Shown piece by piece: positions 8,433 through 16,591 of a DNA stretch of 41,437 bases; position 1 is the stretch's first letter, and every line of letters begins with the position of its first letter. Under the pieces are notes generated by a model, which saw only the letters and a list, made by a program, of their open reading frames with translations, had not been told where the DNA came from and did no database searches. The position numbers and the translations under genes were made by a program. The stretch comes from an uncultured Alphaproteobacteria bacterium (GTDB taxonomy: Bacteria > Pseudomonadota > Alphaproteobacteria > HIMB59 > GCA-002718135). The DNA lies in assembly GCA_902561355.1 (NCBI GenBank), contig CACEPG010000010.1:1-41437 (forward strand), read 5' to 3'.

Positions 8433-8828
8433 TTAAAATATATCTAAAGCAAGTTTTGCATCTTCAGACATAAATTCTTTATGCCATTTTGGCTCCCAAA
8501 CTAATTTTACTTGAATTGATCTAATTCCTTTTACTTTTTCAACTGATTTTCCTAAATTTTTAGGCATTTCACCCGCTACAGGACAATTAGGGTTAGTAAG
8601 TGTCATTTCAACTTTAACATTATTATTATCATCAATTTCAATTTTATATATTAATCCTAAATCATACAAATTTACTGGTATCTCAGGATCCATAACAGTT
8701 TTAAGACATGTTATAATTTCATCTTTTGAAACTTGTTTGATTGATTCTATGTTGTCAATGTCGAACGATTTAAAATAACTAGAATTTTTATCAGGTAAAA
8801 AATCATTTAATTTTTTATTTGAAATCAT
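8433..8828 (-). CDS. sufT: SUF system assembly protein SufT (MIP18/DUF59 domain)
   Basis: The central and C-terminal part is a DUF59 domain: VMDPEIPVNLYDLGLIY followed by TLTNPNCPVAGEMP, with the family's single conserved cysteine in the NPNCP motif. Proteins of this family mature Fe-S proteins as auxiliary factors; in suf operons they are called SufT. An extra N-terminal segment of about 30 residues precedes the domain, common in SufT. Its ATG overlaps the sufS stop in ATGA, indicating translational coupling, and sufA follows. PaaD and eukaryotic CIA proteins share the domain, but the operon context makes SufT by far the best name. Confidence 0.87.
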   Translation of the reverse strand: MISNKKLNDFLPDKNSSYFKSFDIDNIESIKQVSKDEIITCLKTVMDPEIPVNLYDLGLIYKIEIDDNNNVKVEMTLTNPNCPVAGEMPKNLGKSVEKVKGIRSIQVKLVWEPKWHKEFMSEDAKLALDIF

Positions 8829-10036
8829 ACGTTTTTCAAAATTTGCATAACTTCATTAAGACTTTTTATAAAATAATCTACGTCATCTTTAGTATTATAG
8901 ACACCAAATGACATTCTTGCTGTTCCATCAATTTTGAAATACTTCATAAGGGGTTGAGCACAGTGATGCCCTGATCTTACAGCAATATTTTTTTTATCAA
9001 GTAAAAGGGATAAGTCATTATAATGAATACCTTCAATATTAAATGATATTATTGCGCCTTTATTACGAGACTCACCTAGAAATTTTATATGATTTATACT
9101 TTTTAGTTTTTCTAATGCATAATTATGGAGTGTCATTTCGTGGGAAAAAATATTTTTTAAATTTGTTTCTAAAACAAAATCTATTGCAGATGATAATCCT
9201 ATAACTTCTGCAATTGGCGGTGTACCTGCTTCAAATTTTTCAAAACCACTGGCATAAGTACTATTTAAAATATTTACATCCTCAATCATTGATCCTCCAC
9301 CTTGGTATGGTGGAAAAATTTCAAACCATTTATCCTTCATGTATAAAATTCCAAGACCAGACGGTCCATATAATTTATGAGCAGAAAAAACATAAAAGTC
9401 TGGATCATATTGCTTGATATCAATTGGTTTATGAGGGATGAATTGACACCCATCTATCAATAATGGAATTTTGAACGGTTTTCTTAATTTATTAATTATT
9501 TCAATATCAGTGATTGAACCTGTAACATTTGACATATGGGTTAATGCGATCAATTTAGTTTTTGAATTTATTTTATCTTTTAAATCATCGTAATCAATTT
9601 CACCTTCCTTGTTAATATTAACTGGTATGATTTTAATCCCTATGTGATTTTGAACTAAATGCCATGGAATAATATTAGCATGATGTTCTAAATGACTAAT
9701 AATAACTTCATCATCTTTTTTTAAAAAATTCGATTTCATACAAGTTGCAACTAAGTTTATCCCTTCAGTTGCACTTTTAGTAAAAATAATATTTTTTTCA
9801 GAAGGAGATTTTATAAAATCAGAAACTTTTAAACGTGAGTCTTCATATTTTTTAGATAATTTTGCACTTAAATCATAAATTCCTCTGTGAATATTTGCGT
9901 ATTCAAATGAATAGCAATTATTTACTGCTTCAATCATGCTATCAACCTTTAAAGCTGATGCAGCTGTATCAAAAAAAACTAAATTTGAATTATTTTTAAA
10001 AACTGGAAACCTATTTTTTATATTTTCAATACTCAT
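8825..10036 (-). CDS. sufS: cysteine desulfurase SufS (group II)
   Basis: SufS is a PLP enzyme that takes sulfur from cysteine as a persulfide and feeds the SufBCD scaffold. The PLP-binding lysine is in FSAHKLYGPSG near residue 220, and the persulfide cysteine is in RSGHHCAQPL near residue 358, the RxGHHCAxP form that marks group II (SufS/CsdA) rather than IscS enzymes. The 403-residue length is typical. Its ATG overlaps the sufD stop by four bases, and its own stop overlaps the sufT start, so expression is tightly coupled. No SufE or SufU partner gene is present in the window; sulfur transfer may use a partner encoded elsewhere. Confidence 0.95.
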   Translation of the reverse strand: MSIENIKNRFPVFKNNSNLVFFDTAASALKVDSMIEAVNNCYSFEYANIHRGIYDLSAKLSKKYEDSRLKVSDFIKSPSEKNIIFTKSATEGINLVATCMKSNFLKKDDEVIISHLEHHANIIPWHLVQNHIGIKIIPVNINKEGEIDYDDLKDKINSKTKLIALTHMSNVTGSITDIEIINKLRKPFKIPLLIDGCQFIPHKPIDIKQYDPDFYVFSAHKLYGPSGLGILYMKDKWFEIFPPYQGGGSMIEDVNILNSTYASGFEKFEAGTPPIAEVIGLSSAIDFVLETNLKNIFSHEMTLHNYALEKLKSINHIKFLGESRNKGAIISFNIEGIHYNDLSLLLDKKNIAVRSGHHCAQPLMKYFKIDGTARMSFGVYNTKDDVDYFIKSLNEVMQILKNV

Positions 10037-11259
10037 ACAATATTATCTAAAAATTCATTTAAATTTTTTGTTACAATTGATTTTATTTGTTCATTAGAAA
10101 TATTTTCTAGATCATCATTGATGAAAGAAGAAATAATCATTTTAATAGCTGTATTTTTACTTATTCCTCTAGACCTTAAATAGAAAATTGCATTTTCATC
10201 AACAGGACCTATAGTAGATCCATGTGAACACTTTACATCATCTGCAAAAATTCTTAATTCAGGTTTAGAAAAATAAGTTGAATCTTTTGACAATAAAATT
10301 CCTTTACTCAATTGATAGCCTTCAGTTTTTTGTGCAATTTTATCTACGTATGTATTACTAAAATAGTTTGCCTTTGATTTATCAGTCAAAACTCCTTTGT
10401 ATATTTGATTACTTTGACAGTTTGCAGCTAAATGCCTTACATAGGTTTTGTTATCAGATATATTATCTGAATTTATAAAAAAAAATCCAATATGTGATAC
10501 TGTTGAGTTTTCTTCTACTAATTCAGAATAATGATAATTTCTTACGTAGCCATTTGAAAAATTATAGACTTTTTGATCATATTCACTACTTTTCATACAG
10601 CTTGCGTAAGATGAAAGATAAAGTTCATGATTTTTAGAATTATTTTGAATTACAAACTGATTCAATACTGATTTTTTTTTAACTTCAAAAACATTATATA
10701 TATTATGGATAGATGAATTTTGATTATTATATTCTTCAACTAAATTTACTTTACTTCCTTCTTCACAAATGATTAAATTTTTTTGAAAAATTGTTAAACC
10801 ATCTTCCAATACAATATTAAGAATTTTAATATCTATATTTTTATTTTTATTAACTATAATTTTAACACCACAATTTAAAAACAAAGAATTTAAATCAATT
10901 AGAAAATCACTTGTGTTAGCTAATTTGTTATTAAAAAAAAACTTGGAGTCATTAGAATCAATATTTTTGATTTCTAAATTTTCATCTTTATAATTATCAC
11001 ATTTTCCATTAAATAATTTGATAGTATAAGAATTATTACTATTTTTGATAGCTGAGTCTACATCAGCTGGTTTTTTATAATTATAATTTAGATTTGCTAA
11101 TTTGTTATTATCAACATTTTTTATACTTTCATTATTTTTTTTATCAAAATAAATAGGTACGAATTTTTTTAAAACATTATCTCTTTCTTCTCGCACTTCC
11201 TCAAAATCAGAAAATAATAAATTTTTATAATTTTCTAAATATTCTTTATCTATGTACAT
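10033..11259 (-). CDS. sufD: Fe-S cluster assembly protein SufD
   Basis: SufD pairs with SufB and SufC in the SufBC2D scaffold, where clusters are built. The diagnostic C-terminal half is clear: KGVLTDKSKANYFSNTYVDK, then S-K-P-E-L-R-I-F-A-D-D-V-K-C-S-H-G-S-T-I-G with the conserved histidine and cysteine at the SufB interface, then RSRGISKNTA. The N-terminal half is very diverged and rich in Asn/Lys, as expected for this AT-rich genome. The 408-residue length is normal. The ATG directly follows the sufC stop without a gap, and the end overlaps the sufS start. SufB is distinguishable from this paralogue by its own motifs, so the two are not confused. Confidence 0.92.
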   Translation of the reverse strand: MYIDKEYLENYKNLLFSDFEEVREERDNVLKKFVPIYFDKKNNESIKNVDNNKLANLNYNYKKPADVDSAIKNSNNSYTIKLFNGKCDNYKDENLEIKNIDSNDSKFFFNNKLANTSDFLIDLNSLFLNCGVKIIVNKNKNIDIKILNIVLEDGLTIFQKNLIICEEGSKVNLVEEYNNQNSSIHNIYNVFEVKKKSVLNQFVIQNNSKNHELYLSSYASCMKSSEYDQKVYNFSNGYVRNYHYSELVEENSTVSHIGFFFINSDNISDNKTYVRHLAANCQSNQIYKGVLTDKSKANYFSNTYVDKIAQKTEGYQLSKGILLSKDSTYFSKPELRIFADDVKCSHGSTIGPVDENAIFYLRSRGISKNTAIKMIISSFINDDLENISNEQIKSIVTKNLNEFLDNIV

Positions 11260-12000
11260 TTATTGAAAAATTTTAAATCCATTTTTTTCTATGTCAGCGG
11301 CAACTGATTTGTCACCAGATTTGATTATTGAACCATTCATCATTACATGAACAAAATTAGGAGAAATATAATCTAATAGTTTTTGGTAGTGTGTAATAAT
11401 TAAGAATGAATTATTTTGATTTTTTAATTTATTAACACCTTCTGTAACAATTTTTAATGCATCAATATCAAGCCCAGAGTCTGTTTCATCCAAAATTGCT
11501 AATTCAGGATCTAGAACACTCATTTGAAGTATCTCATATCTTTTTTTCTCTCCTCCAGAAAAACCGGTATTTACTGAACGTTTCAACATATCTTTATCAA
11601 TACCTAGATCTTTAGCTTTTAATCTTAACAACTTCGCAAACTCAATATTATCTATTTCATCTTTATTATTACTTTTTAACTTTGAATTAATTGAAGAATG
11701 AAGAAAGGGAGTTATGTTCACTCCCGGTATTTCAACAGGATATTGGAAAGCAAGAAATAGACCTTGTTTAGCTCTTTCCTCTATATTTAAATCAAAAAGA
11801 TTTTGATTTTTAAAAATTATTTGACCAGAATGAATTTCATAATCTTCTTTACCCGCTAAAACATTTGCTAAAGTGCTTTTCCCTGATCCATTAGGACCCA
11901 TTATAGCATGTACTTCACCTATATTAATCTGAAGATTAAAATTATGTAAGATTTGATTTCCTTCTACAGAAACACTTAAGTTTTTTATATCTAAAAACAT
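11260..12000 (-). CDS. sufC: Fe-S cluster assembly ATPase SufC
   Basis: SufC is the ABC-type ATPase of the SufBC2D scaffold and drives conformational change needed for iron entry. Walker A is GPNGSGKST (about residues 35-43), the signature motif is FSGGEKKR, Walker B is LAILDETDSGLD, and a switch histidine follows in IITHYQ. The DETDSGLD form is typical of SufC rather than of transporters. I chose the ATG at 12000, which overlaps the sufB stop as TGATG; a TTG one codon upstream (12003) is possible but less likely. The 246-residue length is typical. Confidence 0.94.
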   Translation of the reverse strand: MFLDIKNLSVSVEGNQILHNFNLQINIGEVHAIMGPNGSGKSTLANVLAGKEDYEIHSGQIIFKNQNLFDLNIEERAKQGLFLAFQYPVEIPGVNITPFLHSSINSKLKSNNKDEIDNIEFAKLLRLKAKDLGIDKDMLKRSVNTGFSGGEKKRYEILQMSVLDPELAILDETDSGLDIDALKIVTEGVNKLKNQNNSFLIITHYQKLLDYISPNFVHVMMNGSIIKSGDKSVAADIEKNGFKIFQ

Positions 12001-13451
12001 CAACCTACACTCCCCTCTAAAGAAATAGATACTAATTTTTGAGCTTCTACAGCAAACTCCATAGGAAGTTCTTGAAGAACTTGTTTACAAAACCCATTAA
12101 CAATCAGTGAAACTGCTTCTTCATGACTTAAACCTCTTTGTCTACAATAATATAATTGTTCTTCATTAATTTTTGATGTTGAAGCTTCATGTTCTACTAA
12201 TGCTGAACTATTTTTGGATTCAATATAAGGGATTGTATGAGCGCCACAGTTATTACCAACTAAGAGAGAGTCACATTGTGTATAATTTCTTGATTTATCA
12301 GCTTTTCTTAAAAATGAAACATTACCTCTATATGTATTTTGAGATTTTCCTAGAGATATGCCTTTAGAAATAATTTTGCTTTTTGTATTTTTTCCAATGT
12401 GAGTCATTTTAGTTCCAGTATCAGCTTGCTGGTAATTATTTGTTATAGCGACTGAATAAAATTCACCAATTGAATCATCTCCTTTAAGAATACAGCTAGG
12501 ATATTTCCAAGTAATCGCTGAGCCAGTTTCAACTTGTGTCCAAGAGATTTTACTATTTTTACCCTTACATAAACCTCTTTTAGTAACAAAATTATAAATA
12601 CCACCCTTGCCTTCTTCATCACCTGGATACCAATTCTGAATTGTAGAATATTTTATTTCTGCATCATCTAATGCTATTAACTCAACATTCGCTGCATGTA
12701 ACTGATTACTATCTCTTTGTGGAGCAGTGCATCCCTCTAAATAACTTACATAACTTCCTTTATCCGCAATTATTAGCGTCCTTTCAAATTGACCTGTATC
12801 TTCGGCATTAATTCGAAAATAAGTAGATAATTCTATAGGGCATTTGACGTTTTCAGGAATGTAAACAAATGATCCATCAGTAAAAACTGCTGAATTCAAA
12901 GCTGAAAAACTATGATCTCCTGTTGGTATTACTGATCCTAAATACTTTTTGATCAACTCCGGATGCGTTTTGATTGCTTCACTAATTGAGCAAAAAATTA
13001 TTCCAAGTTTCTCAAGTTCTCCTTTGTAAGTAGTTGCAACGGAAACGCTGTCAAATACTGCATCAACTGCTACACCAGCTAAAACTTTTTGTTCAGCGAG
13101 AGGTATTCCAAGTTTATTATAGGTCTCAATTAATTTTGGATCAACTTCACTTAAATCTTTAGGTTTTTCTTCAAATCCTTTCGGTGCAGAGTAATAATAG
13201 ATATCTTGATAATCAATATTAGGTATATTTAAATTAGACCATATAGGTTTTTTCATTTTCAACCATTTGCGATAAGCATTTAATCTCCACTCTAACATCC
13301 AATCAGGTTCATTTTTTTTGTTTGAGATAAATTTTATAGTATTTTCATCAAGTCCTTTTTTTGGACTTTCAGAAACAATATCAGTAACAAATCCATATTT
13401 GTACTTTTCTTGATTTATGTCATCTATTGTTTTTGTTATTTCTGAATTCAC
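12000..13451 (-). CDS. sufB: Fe-S cluster scaffold protein SufB
   Basis: SufB is the main scaffold on which Fe-S clusters are assembled. The 483-residue protein contains the family landmarks: W-M-L-E-W-R near the N-terminus, [24 protein letters not shown] region (here [17 protein letters not shown]), the cysteine stretch [11 protein letters not shown] that takes sulfur from SufS, and the C-terminal E-H-E-A-S-T-S-K-I with the catalytic histidine/glutamate area plus [10 protein letters not shown]. The start is a GTG at 13451; no in-frame ATG lies nearby upstream. It is the first gene of the operon sufB-C-D-S-T-A. No IscR/RirA-type regulator gene precedes it; a perfect dyad lies about 60-80 bases upstream of the start and may be regulatory. 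Confidence 0.95.
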   Translation of the reverse strand: MNSEITKTIDDINQEKYKYGFVTDIVSESPKKGLDENTIKFISNKKNEPDWMLEWRLNAYRKWLKMKKPIWSNLNIPNIDYQDIYYYSAPKGFEEKPKDLSEVDPKLIETYNKLGIPLAEQKVLAGVAVDAVFDSVSVATTYKGELEKLGIIFCSISEAIKTHPELIKKYLGSVIPTGDHSFSALNSAVFTDGSFVYIPENVKCPIELSTYFRINAEDTGQFERTLIIADKGSYVSYLEGCTAPQRDSNQLHAANVELIALDDAEIKYSTIQNWYPGDEEGKGGIYNFVTKRGLCKGKNSKISWTQVETGSAITWKYPSCILKGDDSIGEFYSVAITNNYQQADTGTKMTHIGKNTKSKIISKGISLGKSQNTYRGNVSFLRKADKSRNYTQCDSLLVGNNCGAHTIPYIESKNSSALVEHEASTSKINEEQLYYCRQRGLSHEEAVSLIVNGFCKQVLQELPMEFAVEAQKLVSISLEGSVG

Positions 13452-13512
13452 ATTAACTCAAATAAGAGATTTTTTAAAAAAATCCAGATATTTCAATAAA
13501 AAATTAATAAAT

Positions 13513-13528
13513 TTAGAATCTATTCTAA
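13513..13528. promoter_or_regulatory. perfect inverted repeat upstream of sufB (possible operator)
   Basis: TTAGAAT-CT-ATTCTAA is a perfect 7+7 base dyad with a 2-base centre. It spans the mnmA stop codon and lies 62-77 bases upstream of the sufB GTG. The half-sites resemble those recalled for the Irr iron-control element of alphaproteobacteria (GAA and TTC halves), but the inner spacing is one base longer than that consensus. A weak mnmA terminator is an alternative reading, since A/T-rich sequence follows, though a 2-base loop argues against it. Confidence 0.35.
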
Positions 13529-14622
13529 TTTTCTGTTATCCATCCACCCCCTAAAACTCTATCTTTTTTGTAAAATACACAAGCTTGACCTGGAGCAGTA
13601 GAATTTATTGGCAAATCAAATACAAAAGTACCTTTATCATCATTAATATTTAAAATTCCTGATTCTTCTTTCTGAGTTGATCTTATTTTAGCAGTGCAAT
13701 GAAGATTTTGCTTATTATAGTTTTCACCTAACCAATTTATATTTTTAAATTTGATTTCAGATTTTTGAAGTTTGTCCGCTTTTCCTAACACAATATAATT
13801 TTGTTCTTTGTTTATTTCAGTTACATATAATGGATATTCTTGACCACCTACTCCAAGTCCTTTTCTTTGACCGATAGTGTAGTTAGCTATACCTTGATGT
13901 TTACCAATTATATTAGAATTATGATCTAAGATATTGCCTTCCCTATTTAAGTCAGGTTGTATTTTGTTTATTAAATCTCTGTAAGACTTTGAAGTTACAA
14001 AACATATATCTTGACTATCTGGTTTATCATTCACATGAAGATTATAGTTTAATGCTAATTGCCTGATTTCAGATTTTAAAAAATTTCCTAAAGGGAATCT
14101 AATATAATTTAATTGATCTTGATTAGTTGCAAATAAAAAATAACTTTGGTCTTTATTTTGATCTAATGCTTTATAAAGTTTGGCTGAATTAAGACCTCCT
14201 TTTCTTATTGCATAATGGCCAGTAACAAGCGTATCAGCTTTTAAATTTTTGGCTTCGTTTAACAAATCAGTAAATTTAACTGTTTGATTACATTGTATAC
14301 AAGGAACTGGAGTTTCAGCATTTGCATATGAATCTACAAAATTGTTAATTACTCCATCAAAAAATTTATCTTGATAATCATAAACATAATGGGGAAAATC
14401 ATAATGTAAAGCAACTTGTTTAGCATCATCAATATCTCTTCCTGCACAACAAGACTTGGACTTAGTTACATCAGATTGATTATATAATTTAAGGGTAACT
14501 CCAATTACATTGTAGCCTTCTTTTTTTAATTTAACCGCAGCAACTGAACTATCTACGCCTCCTGACATAGCAACTACTACTTTTGTATCCTTTTCAGACT
14601 TATCAAAACCTAGAGAATTCAT
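13525..14622 (-). CDS. mnmA: tRNA-specific 2-thiouridylase MnmA
   Basis: MnmA thiolates U34 of tRNA-Lys, -Glu and -Gln with ATP and a sulfur relay. The PP-loop VAMSGGVDSSVA lies near residue 20; the catalytic cysteines are in CIQCNQTVKF (about residue 107) and SQDICFVTS (about 205), matching the two cysteines that form the disulfide in the family; GQRKGLGVGG and a C-terminal FYKKDRVLGGGWI beta-barrel end complete it. The 365-residue length is normal. It is transcribed in the same direction as the suf operon, 73 bases upstream; both genes depend on persulfide sulfur, so the linkage makes functional sense. It has its own promoter-like sequence just before the start. Confidence 0.95.
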   Translation of the reverse strand: MNSLGFDKSEKDTKVVVAMSGGVDSSVAAVKLKKEGYNVIGVTLKLYNQSDVTKSKSCCAGRDIDDAKQVALHYDFPHYVYDYQDKFFDGVINNFVDSYANAETPVPCIQCNQTVKFTDLLNEAKNLKADTLVTGHYAIRKGGLNSAKLYKALDQNKDQSYFLFATNQDQLNYIRFPLGNFLKSEIRQLALNYNLHVNDKPDSQDICFVTSKSYRDLINKIQPDLNREGNILDHNSNIIGKHQGIANYTIGQRKGLGVGGQEYPLYVTEINKEQNYIVLGKADKLQKSEIKFKNINWLGENYNKQNLHCTAKIRSTQKEESGILNINDDKGTFVFDLPINSTAPGQACVFYKKDRVLGGGWITEN

Positions 14623-14634
14623 AATTTTTATTAA

Positions 14635-14663
14635 TCTATATTTACAAAGTCAGATAAGTTCAA
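14635..14663 (-). promoter_or_regulatory. sigma-70-type promoter of mnmA
   Basis: On the minus strand TTGAAC (14658-14663) and TATAGA (14635-14640) are separated by exactly 17 bases. Transcription would start near 14628-14629, only about six bases before the mnmA ATG at 14622, so the transcript would be nearly leaderless. Confidence 0.55.
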
Positions 14664-14678
14664 TAATAGCTTTTTCAA

Positions 14679-15323
14679 ATGGTAGATTTATTAATTCCAG
14701 GTCCAGAAGGCAAAATTGAAGCAAAATATACACATAGTAATAATGACAAATCTCCAATTGTCTTAATATTACACCCAGAACCATCTAGAGGTGGGACAAT
14801 GAATACAAAAATCATTTTTAAACTTTACAAAATGTTCGTTAATAATGGTTTTTCAGCAATTAGATTTAATTTTAGAGGTGTAGGAAAGAGTGATGGAGTT
14901 TATGATGATGGTGAGGGTGAATTAAGTGATGCAGCAAGTGTTCTAGATTGGTTACAGCAATACAATACTAATTCTAAAGTATGCTGGGTTGCTGGATTTT
15001 CTTTTGGAGCTTGGGTTGCAATGCAATTACTAATGAGAAGACCAGAAATCAATGGATTTGTAAGTGTTTCTCCTCCAGCTAATTTAAGGGATTTTAGTTT
15101 TCTAGCCCCTTGTCCCTCTTCAGGCTTAATAGTTCATGGTGATAAAGATAATATTGCATCATTTGATTCAACAAAAATATTAGCTGAAAAATTACAAAAA
15201 CAAAAGAAAGTTGAGATCAAATTTAAGGCAATTAAAGGAGCAGATCATTTTTACGAGAATTTTTCAGAAGAATTTGTAAGTATTGTTGATGGTTATATAA
15301 AAGAGAATCTAAAAAAAATATAA
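14679..15323 (+). CDS. alpha/beta hydrolase, COG2945 type
   Basis: The 214-residue protein is a small alpha/beta hydrolase. It shows LILHPEPSRGGTMNTKI in the oxyanion-loop area, FRGVGKSDG, the nucleophile elbow G-F-S-F-G-A with serine near residue 109, an aspartate in VHGDKDNI, and a terminal histidine in GADHFYE. The HPEP/GGT and NFRGVG pattern is that of the widely distributed COG2945 proteins, whose substrate is not established. It is divergent from mnmA with a 56-base shared upstream region and is followed by tyrS 20 bases downstream in the same direction. Function beyond ester or related hydrolysis cannot be inferred. Confidence 0.8.
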   Translation: MVDLLIPGPEGKIEAKYTHSNNDKSPIVLILHPEPSRGGTMNTKIIFKLYKMFVNNGFSAIRFNFRGVGKSDGVYDDGEGELSDAASVLDWLQQYNTNSKVCWVAGFSFGAWVAMQLLMRRPEINGFVSVSPPANLRDFSFLAPCPSSGLIVHGDKDNIASFDSTKILAEKLQKQKKVEIKFKAIKGADHFYENFSEEFVSIVDGYIKENLKKI

Positions 15324-15343
15324 TATAATTATATAAATTTATT

Positions 15344-16585
15344 ATGAAATACAAATCAGCTTTTCTTAATGAAATAAATTCTCGTGGCTTTATTTATCAG
15401 TCAAGTGATATTGATGAACTAGACTTATTGATGAAGAAAAAAAGTATCACTGCTTATATTGGTTTTGATATAACAAATGATAGCTTGCATATAGGAAGCT
15501 TAGTACAACTTATGCTACTTAACTGGCTAGACCATTATGAACATAAAGCGATTGCTTTAGTTGGAGGTGGTACAACTCTCGTGGGAGATCCTTCTGGTAA
15601 GGATGAAAGTAGAAAAATTATACAACCTAAAGATATTGCAAAAAATATAAGCAAAATTGAAAAAACATTTAGTAAGTTTATTAATTTAAATAAAAATGGA
15701 AAAATAATAAATAATAATGAATGGTTATCTAATTTAAATTATATTGATTTTCTTAGAGAAGTTGGATCAAAAATAACTATTAATAAAATGCTTACTTTTG
15801 AATCAATAAAAAATAGACTTGATCGTGAACAACCTCTTACATTTTTAGAATTTAATTATATTTTGCTTCAGTCATACGATTACTATTATTTAAACAAAAA
15901 GTATAATTGTGCGTTACAACTTGGGGGATCCGATCAATGGGGAAATATTGTTAATGGTATAGATTTAATTCGTAGGCTAAATAATAAAAAAACTTATGCA
16001 ATAACATCTCCTTTAATAACAAATTCAGATGGTACAAAAATGGGCAAAACTGCTTCAGGTGCAATATGGTTAAATGAAGATAAATTATCAAATTTTGATT
16101 TTTATCAATTTTGGAGAAATGTAAATGACTTTGATATTCCAAAATTTTTAAATCTTTTCACTAAACTTCCATTTGAAGAAATTACAAAGCTATCTAAATT
16201 AAAAGGACAAGAAATAAATGAAGCAAAAAAAATCTTAGCTTTTGAAGTTACTAAAATTACAAGAGGTGAAAAACAAGCTCAAGAAGCAATGGAGATTAGT
16301 AACAATATTTTTACAAATGATACTCTCGATGATAGAATTAAATCACATAATGTTAAATTAAATCAAATAAAAGATTCATCATTTAACTTAATTGATGCAG
16401 TTGAAAAATTAGATCTTGTAGAAAGTAGAAGTGAAACCAAAAGATTAATAAATTCTAATGGAATAAAGATAAATGACCAGACCTATAATAATAAAAATTT
16501 TTCGTTAAATGAATTTTCTGAATTTAATGAAATAAAAATTACAGTTGGTAAGAAAAGAATTGGTATAATAAAAATAATTAAATAA
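15344..16585 (+). CDS. tyrS: tyrosyl-tRNA synthetase
   Basis: Class I synthetase charging tRNA-Tyr. Seen: YIGFDITNDSLHIGS with the HIGH-like motif (about residues 49-52), GGTTLVGDPSGK, the tyrosine-binding QLGGSDQWGN, a KMSKS-like T-K-M-G-K-T near residue 230, and a C-terminal S4 RNA-binding domain (SRSETKRLINSNGIKIN). The 413 residues agree with the TyrS group of alphaproteobacteria. A pair of overlapping TATAAT elements lies at 15319-15329 just before the start, although no good -35 goes with them. Its 3' end faces prfB with a six-base gap. Confidence 0.96.
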   Translation: MKYKSAFLNEINSRGFIYQSSDIDELDLLMKKKSITAYIGFDITNDSLHIGSLVQLMLLNWLDHYEHKAIALVGGGTTLVGDPSGKDESRKIIQPKDIAKNISKIEKTFSKFINLNKNGKIINNNEWLSNLNYIDFLREVGSKITINKMLTFESIKNRLDREQPLTFLEFNYILLQSYDYYYLNKKYNCALQLGGSDQWGNIVNGIDLIRRLNNKKTYAITSPLITNSDGTKMGKTASGAIWLNEDKLSNFDFYQFWRNVNDFDIPKFLNLFTKLPFEEITKLSKLKGQEINEAKKILAFEVTKITRGEKQAQEAMEISNNIFTNDTLDDRIKSHNVKLNQIKDSSFNLIDAVEKLDLVESRSETKRLINSNGIKINDQTYNNKNFSLNEFSEFNEIKITVGKKRIGIIKIIK

Positions 16586-16591
16586 TTTAAA

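Noticed and set aside
13513..13528. Calling the sufB dyad an Irr box
   Set aside because: The spacing between the GAA and TTC halves is four bases instead of three, and no second copy was found; kept only as an unnamed possible operator.
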